Below are positions 17,802-25,922 of a stretch of 64,000 bases of DNA, in pieces. The translations under genes were made by a program, and so were the position numbers. The stretch comes from SZUA-430 sp964647355 (lineage in GTDB: Bacteria; Pseudomonadota; Alphaproteobacteria; Micropepsales; Micropepsaceae). The notes beneath the pieces are model-generated. The model did no database searches. It was given only the letters and a program-made list of their open reading frames with translations, and was not told the origin of the DNA. The stretch covers positions 1 through 64,000 of the forward strand of contig CAZYGK010000006.1 in assembly GCA_964647355.1 (NCBI GenBank). Reading direction: 5' to 3'. Position 1 is the first letter of the stretch. The number at the start of each line of letters is the position of its first letter.

Positions 17802-17830
17802 GAGACAGTTTCGTTACACTATTGTGACAA
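17802..17830 (-). promoter_or_regulatory. Candidate Pho box upstream of pstS
   Basis: Reading the minus strand, three 7-mers TTGTCAC, GTGTAAC and CTGTCTC follow one another with 4-nt spacers, giving an 11-bp period. PhoB sites are 7-bp direct repeats related to CTGTCAT with 4-bp spacers. The first repeat lies inside the last codons of phoR (TTG TCA CAA TAG), and the array ends 58 nt before the pstS ATG. This is a pattern match, not a demonstrated site. Confidence 0.65.
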
Positions 17831-18982
17831 CGCCTCAACCCGCGGAAACGCAACGGCAACGGTCGTCCCCAGACCAAGATCACTATGGATATCGAGCTGC
17901 CCGCGGTGCCGTTCGGCGATGTGTTTGACAATGGCAAGACCCAGGCCCGTGCCCCCCGACGACCGGCTACGCCCGGGATCCGTCCTGTAAAACCGTCGCG
18001 TCAGATGGGGCAGATGCTCCCGCGCAATGCCCGGCCCTTTGTCGGCGACGCGCAGCACGATCTTCCCGCTCTCCTCGACGACGCTGACCGATACCGGCTG
18101 CCCTGGGTCGCCGTATTTGAGCGCGTTGTCCACAAGATTGCGCACCAACTGCTCAAGCTGCCGCCGGTCCCCAGCGATCACAGCGCTTTCGGTCGCGACG
18201 TCGACCGTCACCCGGCCGGCGCCTCGCCCCGCCTGCAGGTCCTTCGCCACCGTTCCCGCGACACGGCCCAGATCCACCCAGTCCCGCGGCACGTCGTGCT
18301 TCTCCGCCTCGATCCGCGAGAGCGACATCAAATCCTCCACAAGCGCATGCATGCGCCGCGCTTCGGTTTCCATGATGCCCAAGAACTTTGTCCGCGTTGG
18401 CGCATCGACCTCCGTCTCGCGAAGCGTCTCCAGATAGCCGATCACCGATGCCAATGGCGTACGCAACTCGTGGCTCGCGTTGGCGACGAAATCCGTGTGC
18501 GCACGCGAAACGTCCGCTTCCGCGGTTCGATCGTCGAGCTCGATGAGACCGAACCGCTCGTCGATCCGCGCGCACCGCACCTGCCAAACGCTACCTGCGC
18601 CAAGTAACCCGTGAATTGTTACCGGCTCGGCGTTTCCGCTCGACAGCGCATCGATCGCTTGCGGATGACGAAGCGCAAGGCGTGCATCTTGTCCGACAAT
18701 ATGCCGGCCCAGCGCGTCCCGTGCCGCTTTGTTGGCAACGACGATCCGCTCGCGATCGAGCAGCAGCACGGGCGCACCGAGCGATTCGATGAACGGCGCG
18801 ATCGCTTCATGCGAGATGGCGGTCGCCCGCTCGCGCTGGCTTTCGAAGGCCGGCTCCGGCCGCGCGAGCCACAGCGTTCCGATCCACACAACCGTCACGC
18901 CGAGCACCAGCCAAAGACTCACGCCCGCAAGCGCCATCGCCATGCCGGCCGCAACAGCAATCCCTAGTCCCGTGAGTGGCAT
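17819..18982 (-). CDS. phoR: Phosphate regulon sensor histidine kinase PhoR
   Basis: Membrane sensor kinase that phosphorylates PhoB. Two short membrane helices occupy about residues 3-42. A PAS-like region follows (about 70-160, APVLLLDRERIVVANKAARD). The HisKA box SHELRTP has the phospho-His at about 171. ATPase motifs are LVRNLVDNALKYG (N), DKGPGIA (G1) and SSGGTGLGLAIVKH (G2). The ATG at 18982 has GGGCGAGAG immediately upstream; an in-frame start at 19030 would add 16 polar residues. It is the first gene of the pho-pst operon. Confidence 0.94.
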   Translation of the reverse strand: MPLTGLGIAVAAGMAMALAGVSLWLVLGVTVVWIGTLWLARPEPAFESQRERATAISHEAIAPFIESLGAPVLLLDRERIVVANKAARDALGRHIVGQDARLALRHPQAIDALSSGNAEPVTIHGLLGAGSVWQVRCARIDERFGLIELDDRTAEADVSRAHTDFVANASHELRTPLASVIGYLETLRETEVDAPTRTKFLGIMETEARRMHALVEDLMSLSRIEAEKHDVPRDWVDLGRVAGTVAKDLQAGRGAGRVTVDVATESAVIAGDRRQLEQLVRNLVDNALKYGDPGQPVSVSVVEESGKIVLRVADKGPGIAREHLPHLTRRFYRTDPGRSRSSGGTGLGLAIVKHIAERHRGQLDIHSDLGLGTTVAVAFPRVEALSQ

Positions 18983-19069
18983 CTCTCGCCCGTTCTGTGC
19001 GGCGCAGTCATTCCCGCAACGCGATGGCATTGCAAGATGACACTTCCGTGACAGGGCGAGCGGCCACCG

Positions 19070-19468
19070 CTACGGCCAGCGAATCTGCACTAGCGGCAGC
19101 AACCCGAAGACAACTTGCCCCACCAAGCCCAACGCATGGCTCGCCTCCGCATAAAGCGCAAAGTGTTCCCCCAGTGAACGACCGGCGAGGCCGACGCCGA
19201 GAGCCGCTTCCGCCGCCATTAAAAGCAGGAACGCGACCGCACCCATGACCACGCGCGGGGACACCACAGCCGGAACGGCGAACCAAAGCACCGCACGGCG
19301 ACAGGCAACCCACGAGACCGCCAAGATGAGCGGCAACTCGATCGCGACCGCCGCAAGCCGCATCTCCGGCGCATCGCCGGTCAGCACAGCACGTGCCGAC
19401 CCGAACACGAAGCCCGCCGCAAACACGATCGCAAAGTAAACGGCACCAGCGCCGATCATTGAGGTCAT
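19070..19468 (-). CDS. Small integral membrane protein, unknown function
   Basis: A 132-residue protein with about four hydrophobic segments (GAVYFAIVFAAGFVFG, LAAVAIELPLILAVSWVA, VVMGAVAFLLLMAAEAALG and the C-terminal LGLVGQVVFGLLPLV). The frame is open through the upstream tRNA gene, but translation from there would decode tRNA, so the ATG at 19468 is chosen. No family is recognised. It lies 97 bp downstream of tRNA-Ser on the same strand and 87 bp upstream of phoR, and might be cotranscribed with either. Confidence 0.6.
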   Translation of the reverse strand: MTSMIGAGAVYFAIVFAAGFVFGSARAVLTGDAPEMRLAAVAIELPLILAVSWVACRRAVLWFAVPAVVSPRVVMGAVAFLLLMAAEAALGVGLAGRSLGEHFALYAEASHALGLVGQVVFGLLPLVQIRWP

Positions 19469-19500
19469 TGCTACGGGCTTGCCAAACCGTAGCTCGCGGA

Positions 19501-19560
19501 GCAAGCCCGCCTTCGCCCAAGGGGGCTTCGGCGCGCAGCCTTCGCTCCCTTCGCGGGCGC
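19501..19560. repeat. CTTCG/GAAGG-rich inverted-repeat mosaic after tRNA-Ser
   Basis: Directly 3' of the tRNA (minus-strand sense), about 60 nt carry five copies of a TTCG-centred motif. The outer arms GCCCGC and GCGGGC bracket an inner imperfect stem (GCCGAAGCCCC / TTGGGCGAAGG). It is highly foldable and could serve as a tRNA 3' trailer or terminator, or be a dispersed intergenic repeat. No second copy is evident in this window. Confidence 0.35.
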
Positions 19561-19565
19561 AAGGC

Positions 19566-19654
19566 TGGCGGATGGGGTGAGATTCGAACTCACGGAGGGC
19601 GTAACCCTCGCCGGTTTTCAAGACCGGTGCCTTAAACCACTCGACCACCCATCC
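19566..19654 (-). tRNA. tRNA-Ser (anticodon UGA)
   Basis: Acceptor stem GGATGGG pairs with CCCATCC, followed by discriminator G and an encoded CCA. The anticodon stem-loop is CCGGT-CTTGAAA-ACCGG, giving anticodon TGA. A long class II variable arm (GAGGGTTACGCCCTC) and a T-arm GTGAG-TTCGAAT-CTCAC are present. Length is 89 nt including CCA. All features agree with a serine tRNA reading UCA/UCG codons. Confidence 0.97.
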
Positions 19655-19934
19655 CGCTCATGCTGCGGGCGCGAGATGTAGCATTGGCGCAAGAGCGAGA
19701 AAAGACCGACGACGCCTTCGCGGATGCGGCAAAACTGAGGCCGGCGGCTATCGAAAGCATGCTGCACGTGCGCTTGTCACACGGCGCATGCTCCACGATC
19801 ATTTGTGAACTCGACTGTCGCCATTCTGGTGTAAATTGACGCAAATCAGTGCCGTGCCTATGTGCGTTCGCCGACGCTTTCGCACACGCTGCAAGCAGAC
19901 GATGAGATCTGCAACGGCACCATGGGAGATACGA

Positions 19935-20159
19935 ATGCCCGACTCTGCAATCACCTCCTACAATACGCTCCGGCCGATCGTCGTCCGCACGATCCGCGAA
20001 GCATTTGACGACGCCGTCAAAGAAATCGAACAGCGCCGCGGTGCGCTACCGGAGTGCGAACGCGCAAAAATCGCGCACCACTTGGTCGAGATGGCCAAGC
20101 ACGGCGAATGCAGCTTCGAGCGCCTGCGTGGCGCCGCAATCGAAGCCGTCCCGCTCTAG
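19935..20159 (+). CDS. Small conserved-type hypothetical protein
   Basis: A 74-residue, mostly helical, soluble protein with Cys at 52 and 62. Text such as IVVRTIREAFDDAVKEIEQR and KIAHHLVEMAKHGECSFERL resembles small uncharacterised proteins of alphaproteobacteria, though the family is not named here. The frame extends to 19836, but the ATG at 19935 has GGGAG about 8 nt upstream. It is followed 59 bp later by the CxxCH protein on the same strand. No function assigned. Confidence 0.6.
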   Translation: MPDSAITSYNTLRPIVVRTIREAFDDAVKEIEQRRGALPECERAKIAHHLVEMAKHGECSFERLRGAAIEAVPL

Positions 20160-20218
20160 GCTTCTCCACGTTTAGGAGCGCTTGCTCGCGCGTATCGGCG
20201 CGTGGGACACTGGCGCGC

Positions 20219-21502
20219 ATGGTCCGCGTACTCATCGCAGCTATCGTCGCCCTCGCCGCCGCCCTCTCGGCTGGCGCCAGCGGCCTCGACCGCATCGAAA
20301 AGCCGCCAGTGGGTTGGCGCGGCCCGGTCTTCAAACCGCGCTTCGATTTCCCGAAGGCCATCAAAGCCGAACCCCGCCCGTGGACGGCAATCAGCTTCCG
20401 CAAGGAACCGGAGCGCTATCTGAGTGTGTTGCTCGCCTACGCGCTCGAAGGCCAAGACCACGCACACTGGCGTCTTCGCGCGAACAAAGCGCGCCGCTGG
20501 TACCACGTTCCGTGGCTGGGCCCGGGCGCGAACGGCCGCGAGTTCATCCACGGCCTAACGCGCGCGCGAGACTTCGCGCCCGGCGAACTCAGCCCAACTC
20601 AGACGGGATGCCGCCAGAACTGGGCGCTCGCGTTCTACAACGACATCGGCGGCAAAACGCTTCGCGCCGTATGGGGGCAAGGAAAGCGCGCCCCGGACTT
20701 AAGCGCCCTTCCCTTCGACGACGGCACCGTAGCCGTGAAGCTTGTGTTCACCGAGGCCACGGCACTTGACGACCCGAAACTCGCCGGCGCCCCGGAACTC
20801 AAGGCCAACATCCACGTTGCGCCGCATAGTTCCAACTGCGCCCCGGCCACCACGCCGTCGGGTAAGCCTACAGCGCGCGCGCCACGCACATTGCGGCTCA
20901 TCCAAGTCGACCTCGCGGTGCGCGAGGATCGCGCAAGTTACAAGACCGGCTGGGTGTTCGGCAGCTTTCGCTACGACGGCACGATGCCCGGCCGCGATCC
21001 GTGGAGCAGACTCGTGCCGCTCGGCCTCATGTGGGGCAACGATCCGCAACTTGGCGACGCCGACGCGGCCACAGGAGCAGCACCACGCCAATCGATCGTG
21101 TTCGCAGCCGGAACAGGGTTCGGCCGCGGAGGCCGCATGAACGGCATCGTCGATGAACGCAGCTCCGCCTGCTCGTCCTGCCACATGGCCGCGCAATGGC
21201 CGACGGTGGCAGCGATGACGCCGCCGCCGTCCTGGACCGACGCGAAGTGTTGGTTCCGCAACCTCGACGCCCGGTACGCATTCGGCTACCCGCCCGGCTT
21301 CAAAGGCGGCTGCGCCGACCCCGCAGCGCTCGACAAAATCCGCGCCCTCGACTTCTCGCTCCAACTCACGATCGCACTCCGCAACTGGAGCCTAGAGCGC
21401 ACGAAGAACGGCGCACCAGCCCACACGCGCATCGGTACACTAAAACGCCGGGGCGACGAGCTCTTCGTCGACGGCCATAAGAGCATCGCGCTCAAGCGCT
21501 AG
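20219..21502 (+). CDS. Secreted protein with a single CxxCH haem motif
   Basis: A 427-residue protein with an N-terminal signal peptide (about residues 1-20). One c-type haem motif CSSCH (Cys318, Cys321, His322) lies late in the chain. The N-terminal 300 residues are a beta-rich domain with several cysteines (CRQNWALAFYND, HSSNCAPA) and no recognised family. The motif is followed by HMAAQWP, whose Met could be an axial ligand, and by two further cysteines. A cytochrome-like or thiol-redox role in the periplasm is plausible. The ATG at 20219 begins the signal sequence; upstream frame is not coding. It overlaps the TfoX-like gene by 4 bp at CTAG. Confidence 0.72.
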   Translation: MVRVLIAAIVALAAALSAGASGLDRIEKPPVGWRGPVFKPRFDFPKAIKAEPRPWTAISFRKEPERYLSVLLAYALEGQDHAHWRLRANKARRWYHVPWLGPGANGREFIHGLTRARDFAPGELSPTQTGCRQNWALAFYNDIGGKTLRAVWGQGKRAPDLSALPFDDGTVAVKLVFTEATALDDPKLAGAPELKANIHVAPHSSNCAPATTPSGKPTARAPRTLRLIQVDLAVREDRASYKTGWVFGSFRYDGTMPGRDPWSRLVPLGLMWGNDPQLGDADAATGAAPRQSIVFAAGTGFGRGGRMNGIVDERSSACSSCHMAAQWPTVAAMTPPPSWTDAKCWFRNLDARYAFGYPPGFKGGCADPAALDKIRALDFSLQLTIALRNWSLERTKNGAPAHTRIGTLKRRGDELFVDGHKSIALKR

Positions 21503-21909
21503 CGTTTGCGTCTCGTCTTCGGCGCTAAGAGCGGTAACTCACGCGGCACAACCGTCTTGCGGGTAGGTTTCGCCTTCGCCCGGCCCTTGATCGCAGCCTC
21601 GTAAGCCCGCCGCGCCCAATCCGCCAACTCGTCCGTGTCGTCGAGCAAGCGCGCCGGCACTTCGAGATAGCTCATCGCAATCGTGTCGCCACGCTTGCTT
21701 TCGAACACGAACGGCTTCGATCCCTCGCGCTCGAACAACGGACGTGTTTCGTCGTTGGCTTTCAGATAGATGCGCTCGTCCGCAATCAGACCGAACATCT
21801 GATCTTTGAAGTAAATCCCGGCGCCGCCGAACATCAGCTTAATTTTGACCTCGCCGAACGGCGCAAAGAGATCCGTGACATAGTCCCGGAACTCGGCGCT
21901 GACCGCCAC
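21499..21909 (-). CDS. TfoX N-terminal domain protein
   Basis: A 136-residue protein with the TfoX/Sxy N-terminal domain, seen in FAPFGEVKIKLMFGGAGIYF, FGLIADERIYLKANDETR and MSYLEVPARLLDD. The C-terminal tail is very basic (KGRAKAKPTRK, PKTRRKR). The domain is found in competence regulators, but in alphaproteobacteria most copies are stand-alone and of unknown role. The GTG at 21909 overlaps the sufA stop (TAGTG), so it is translationally coupled as the last gene of the suf operon. Longer upstream frame is only the shadow of sufA. Confidence 0.85.
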   Translation of the reverse strand: MAVSAEFRDYVTDLFAPFGEVKIKLMFGGAGIYFKDQMFGLIADERIYLKANDETRPLFEREGSKPFVFESKRGDTIAMSYLEVPARLLDDTDELADWARRAYEAAIKGRAKAKPTRKTVVPRELPLLAPKTRRKR

Positions 21910-22289
21910 TACTGCACCGCGGCCTTTAGCGCCACGGATTCGCCGCAGCCGCAGGCGCTCGTTTGGTTCGGGTTGTTGAACACAAAGCGCGCCTGCAGCT
22001 TGTCGCGCACGAAATCCATCTCGGTGCCGATCAGAAACAAGATCGCCTTCGGGTCGATCAGAATCCTGACACCCTTGTCCTCGACGACCTCGTCGAGCGG
22101 GTTTTGTTTCTCGGCATAGTCCATCGTGTAGGACATGCCCGCGCACCCCGCGTTCTTAAGCCCCACACGAATCCCGACCACGGGCGTCTCCGCCTTCGCC
22201 ATCGCGGCCTTCACCTGCTCGGCGGCGGCATCGGTCAGACGCAGCGCCTTCGGTCGTTCGCGACGGGGTCTTGGAGTTGCTTCGCTCAT
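21909..22289 (-). CDS. sufA: A-type iron-sulfur carrier SufA/IscA/HesB
   Basis: Scaffold or carrier that passes Fe-S clusters to target proteins. The HesB-like domain (about 16-120) has the three conserved cysteines Cys49 (NAGCAG), Cys113 and Cys115 (ACGCGES). An N-terminal basic tail of about 14 residues is extra. Length 126. It lies 15 bp after the DUF59 gene and overlaps the TfoX-like gene. The operon context supports the SufA name over IscA. Confidence 0.93.
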   Translation of the reverse strand: MSEATPRPRRERPKALRLTDAAAEQVKAAMAKAETPVVGIRVGLKNAGCAGMSYTMDYAEKQNPLDEVVEDKGVRILIDPKAILFLIGTEMDFVRDKLQARFVFNNPNQTSACGCGESVALKAAVQ

Positions 22290-22304
22290 AAGCCGAATCT
22301 GGTC

Positions 22305-22664
22305 CTAGAACATGTTCAATTCAAGCTTGGCTTCTTCCGACATTCGTTCCGGCGTCCACGGCGGGTCGAAAACCATGTTGACCGTCACCTCACCGATGCC
22401 CGGCACCTTGGAGACGGCATCCTTGACCCAGCCCGGCATCTCGCCCGCGACCGGGCACGCCGGCGCCGTCAACGTCATGTCGATCGTGATGTCCTTTTTG
22501 TCGGACACATCGATCTTGTAGATGAGCCCCAGCTCGTAAACGTCCACCGGAATCTCCGGATCGAACACGGTCTTGAGTTCGCGGATGAGTGCCTGCGTCA
22601 GCTCTTCGAGCTCCTCCGGCTTCAAAGCCCCGCTCTCGAGCGGCAATGGCAATTGCGTGTTCAT
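22305..22664 (-). CDS. SUF-associated DUF59/MIP18 Fe-S assembly protein (SufT-like)
   Basis: A 119-residue MIP18-family protein helping Fe-S cluster maturation. Characteristic motifs are VFDPEIPVDVYELGLIYKID, MTLTAPACPVAGEMPGWV with the conserved Cys, and VNMVFDPPWTPERMSEEAK. Its start overlaps the sufS stop (22661-22664), and sufA follows. It is the usual accessory member of alphaproteobacterial suf operons. Confidence 0.92.
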   Translation of the reverse strand: MNTQLPLPLESGALKPEELEELTQALIRELKTVFDPEIPVDVYELGLIYKIDVSDKKDITIDMTLTAPACPVAGEMPGWVKDAVSKVPGIGEVTVNMVFDPPWTPERMSEEAKLELNMF

Positions 22665-23884
22665 GCGAAGATCGCCCGAGCCTTATGCAGAGCCTCGATC
22701 AAAACATCGACCTCAGCCCGCGTATTGTAAAAAGCAAACGACGCCCGCGCGGTCGCGGGCACGCCAAGCCGCTCCATCAGCGGCTGCGCGCAATGGTGTC
22801 CCGCGCGCACCGCCACCCCGTGGCGGTCGACCACCGTCGCCACGTCATGCGCGTGCGCCCCATCCATCGTGAACGAGATGATCGAACCCTTCCCCGGCGC
22901 CTGACCCTGGATCCTGATCCAGTTCAACGCCGCGAACCGCGCGGTCGCATAGTCGAGCAGGTCGTGCTCCTGCGCCACGAGCTCGGCGCGGTTGAACGAA
23001 CGGATATAGTCGATGGCAGCACCCAGGCCCACGGCTTCGATGATCGGCGGCGTGCCCGCCTCGAACCGCTGCGGCAAGCCTCCGTACGTGATGTGATCCT
23101 TGAAAACTTCATCGATCATCTCGCCGCCGCCACGAAACGGCGGCAGCCGCTCGGCCCACTCGCGCTTCATATAGAGGAAGCCGATGCCGGTCGGCCCGTA
23201 GAGTTTGTGCCCTGTGCCGACATAGAAATCGCATTCCAGGAACTGTACATCGATCGCTTGGTGCACCGACGCCTGACAGCCATCGAACAGCACCGGTATG
23301 CCGCGCGCATGCGCCGCGCGCGCGATCGCCTTTGCCGGCGTCACGGTCCCCAGCACATTCGACATATGCGTGACCGCAACGATCTTCGTCCGCGGCGAAA
23401 GCAACGCCTCGAACGCCGCAAGATCGAACCCGCCGTCGTCCCGGATCGGCGCCCAGCGGATCACCGCCCCTTTGCGCTCGCGCAGGAAATGCCACGGCAC
23501 GATGTTCGAATGATGCTCCATCTCCGAGAGCACAATCTCGTCGCCCTCGCCGATGGATTGACCCAGCGAATTCGCAACGAGATTGATCGCGTCCGTACCG
23601 CCGCCGGTAAAGACGACTCGATTGACGGCGGGTGCGTTGATGAACGAGCGCACCTTCTCGCGCGCAGCCTCGTAAGCCTCGGTCGCAGCGTTCGATAGCG
23701 CATGCAATCCGCGATGCACATTGGCGTAGGAGCCCCGCATCATCTCCGTCATCGCATCGATCACGGCCTGCGGCTTCTGCGCCGACGCTGCGTTGTCGAG
23801 ATAGACGAGAGGCTTCCCGTTCACCTGCCGCTGCAGGATCGGAAAGTCTGCACGAACCTGGGCGATGTCGAAAGCGCGCGTCAT
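22661..23884 (-). CDS. sufS: Cysteine desulfurase SufS
   Basis: PLP enzyme releasing sulfur from cysteine for cluster assembly. The 407-residue protein has the PLP lysine in GTGHKLYGPTG and the catalytic Cys in RAGHHCAQPLMERLG, diagnostic of the group II (SufS/CsdA) type. The first residues read MTRAFDIAQVRADFPIL. The ATG at 23884 overlaps the sufD stop (ATGA). No sufE is in the window; a partner must lie elsewhere or be replaced. Confidence 0.95.
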   Translation of the reverse strand: MTRAFDIAQVRADFPILQRQVNGKPLVYLDNAASAQKPQAVIDAMTEMMRGSYANVHRGLHALSNAATEAYEAAREKVRSFINAPAVNRVVFTGGGTDAINLVANSLGQSIGEGDEIVLSEMEHHSNIVPWHFLRERKGAVIRWAPIRDDGGFDLAAFEALLSPRTKIVAVTHMSNVLGTVTPAKAIARAAHARGIPVLFDGCQASVHQAIDVQFLECDFYVGTGHKLYGPTGIGFLYMKREWAERLPPFRGGGEMIDEVFKDHITYGGLPQRFEAGTPPIIEAVGLGAAIDYIRSFNRAELVAQEHDLLDYATARFAALNWIRIQGQAPGKGSIISFTMDGAHAHDVATVVDRHGVAVRAGHHCAQPLMERLGVPATARASFAFYNTRAEVDVLIEALHKARAIFA

Positions 23885-25176
23885 GACAACGCCCCCGCGA
23901 CCACCGCCATACGCGCCGCAAGCCAAGCCTCGACGGAGGCGCGATAGGGATCAGGCAACCGCTCCGTCACCTCACCCAGAAACGCGCCAACCAACATGTT
24001 GCGCGCTTCTTGCTCGGGGATACCGCGTGCGCGCAGATAGAACAGCTGGTTCGCATCAAGCGCGCCCACCGCAGCCCCATGCCCGCACTTCACGTCGTCC
24101 GCGAAAATTTCTAGCTCGGGCTTTTGGTCGATCTCGGCGTGCGGCGTCAGCAGCAGCGCGCGCGACATCTGATGACTGTCGGACTTCTGCGCCTCCGGCT
24201 TCACGATCACCCGCCCTTGGACGACGCCGTGTCCGCTGCCCGATGCGACACCCTTGGCAAGGATGCGGCTCGTCGTGTGCGGCGCCTCGTGCACCACTTC
24301 CAATGTGAAGTCCGTATGCTGCCCCTCTCCCGCGGCGTAGGCGCAAGCGTGTGCAAAAGCGGCGCCCGGCCCTGTCAGCCTTGCGGTCGCCTGCTGACGT
24401 GCGAGCGCAGCGCCGGACGACGCCCCGATTCCCCGATACGATGCATCGCGAGCAACGTCGATGCTATCCGCGCGCACGACAACGCCCGCACCCTCGCTCG
24501 CCGTCACCCGCAGGTGCCGCAGCCGCGCGCCACGCTCCAAGCTGATCGCTGTCACGGTGCTCGCAAAGCTCGCCGTCGCCCCGCCGTCGTCAACCTCAAC
24601 CAGCGTAAGCTCGGCACCCTCCTCCAAGGCGATCACGTTGCGCGTATGCGCCATCGCCGCTTCGTTCAAGGACGAACGCAGCAACACCGGCAGTTGCACC
24701 TGCATCCCCTTACCCACGCGGATCAGCGCACCGTCGCTCGCAAAGGCGAGATTCAGGTTCTCGACTGCATCGGCCGTCGGCTGCAACCACTGCCTCAGCC
24801 ACAGCGAAGGCATCGCCAACGCCTCGGCCAAACTGATCACCTCAAGCCCATCCGGCAGATCATCCGGCACAGCGCCCACTTTGCCGCCGACCAAGTGCAA
24901 GCGGTGCGCCCGTAGCCCCTCGAACACGTCGGGACCAGCAACGCCCTGTCCCGTCGCCAGATCGAGCCCCCACGGAACCTTGTTCCTGAAGTCGGTGTAC
25001 TTCCACGCCTCGACGCGTCTGTGCGGCAGCCCATCGCGCGTGACACGGTTGAGCGCCTCCGCGCGAAGCGGCTGCAACCACGACGCACCCGGAAGCTGCG
25101 CACGCACCTTCGAGAACAGCGCGACCAGCGCGCTTTCCGGCGTCACGTCCATGGTGGTCTCAACCGCCGCCATCAA
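23881..25176 (-). CDS. sufD: Fe-S cluster assembly scaffold subunit SufD
   Basis: SufD partner of the SufBC2D scaffold complex. The 431-residue protein has a divergent N-terminal region, then the beta-helix core characteristic of SufBD. The C-terminal segment contains ALLLTPHAEIDQKPELEIFA, DDVKCGHGAAVGAL and FYLRARGIPEQEARNML. The Cys in KCGHG is conserved. It overlaps sufC and sufS, so the three are coupled. Confidence 0.94.
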   Translation of the reverse strand: MMAAVETTMDVTPESALVALFSKVRAQLPGASWLQPLRAEALNRVTRDGLPHRRVEAWKYTDFRNKVPWGLDLATGQGVAGPDVFEGLRAHRLHLVGGKVGAVPDDLPDGLEVISLAEALAMPSLWLRQWLQPTADAVENLNLAFASDGALIRVGKGMQVQLPVLLRSSLNEAAMAHTRNVIALEEGAELTLVEVDDGGATASFASTVTAISLERGARLRHLRVTASEGAGVVVRADSIDVARDASYRGIGASSGAALARQQATARLTGPGAAFAHACAYAAGEGQHTDFTLEVVHEAPHTTSRILAKGVASGSGHGVVQGRVIVKPEAQKSDSHQMSRALLLTPHAEIDQKPELEIFADDVKCGHGAAVGALDANQLFYLRARGIPEQEARNMLVGAFLGEVTERLPDPYRASVEAWLAARMAVVAGALS

Positions 25177-25922
25177 GCCGCCTTCACGATTTCGTCGTAC
25201 CCGCGCTTCTCAAGCTCGAGAGCAAGCTCCGGCCCACCCGACTTCGCAATGCGTCCAGCAGCCAGCACATGCACCCGGTCCGGCACGATATGATCGAGCA
25301 GCCGCTGATAGTGCGTGATCACGAGGAAGCTGCGGTCCGGCGCCCGAAGAGCGTTCACGCCGTTCGAAACGACTTTCAACGCATCGATGTCGAGGCCAGA
25401 GTCCGTCTCATCCAGGATTGCAAGCCGCGGCTTGAGCATCGCCATCTGCAGCACTTCGTTGCGCTTCTTCTCGCCGCCTGAGAATCCGACATTCACGGCC
25501 CGCTTCACCATTTCGTCGGACATCTGGAGCTTCTCGCGCTCTTCCTTGAAGCGTTTGAGGAACGTCACCGCGTCCAGTTCAGCCTCGCCCCGCGCCTTCA
25601 ACTGCGCATTCAAAGCGGTGCGCAGGAAGTTGATCGTGGTGACACCCGGTATCTCCACCGGATACTGCATCGCCAAGAAGATGCCCGCCGCCGCCCGTGC
25701 CTCGGTGTTCAACTCAAGGAGATTCTGCCCCCGGAACACGACGCTACCCTGGGTCACCTCATAGCCAGCACGGCCGGCCAGAACGTAGGACAGCGTCGAC
25801 TTGCCGGAACCATTCGGCCCCATGATCGCGTGCACCTCGCCTTCGCCGAGCGAAAGCGTGAGCCCCTTCAGAATCTTCTTGCCGTCGACCGTGACGTGCA
25901 GATCGTTGACTTCAAGCATCAT
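25173..25922 (-). CDS. sufC: Fe-S assembly ABC ATPase SufC
   Basis: ATPase that drives conformational change in the SufBD scaffold. A 249-residue product with Walker A GPNGSGKST, signature FSGGEKKRNE and Walker B LAILDETDSGLDIDAL; the latter two are SufC-specific forms. Tandem ATGs at 25922 and 25919 overlap the stop of the upstream small membrane protein gene. An in-frame start 84 nt further upstream would run through that gene and is rejected. Confidence 0.95.
   Translation of the reverse strand: MMLEVNDLHVTVDGKKILKGLTLSLGEGEVHAIMGPNGSGKSTLSYVLAGRAGYEVTQGSVVFRGQNLLELNTEARAAAGIFLAMQYPVEIPGVTTINFLRTALNAQLKARGEAELDAVTFLKRFKEEREKLQMSDEMVKRAVNVGFSGGEKKRNEVLQMAMLKPRLAILDETDSGLDIDALKVVSNGVNALRAPDRSFLVITHYQRLLDHIVPDRVHVLAAGRIAKSGGPELALELEKRGYDEIVKAA

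Noticed and set aside
15420..17990. An 856-codon open frame on the plus strand
   Set aside because: It runs opposite pstC and pstS, whose motifs are unambiguous; composition is typical of an antisense shadow.
19469..19648. N-terminal extension of the membrane protein through tRNA-Ser
   Set aside because: It would translate the tRNA gene; the ATG at 19468 is sufficient.
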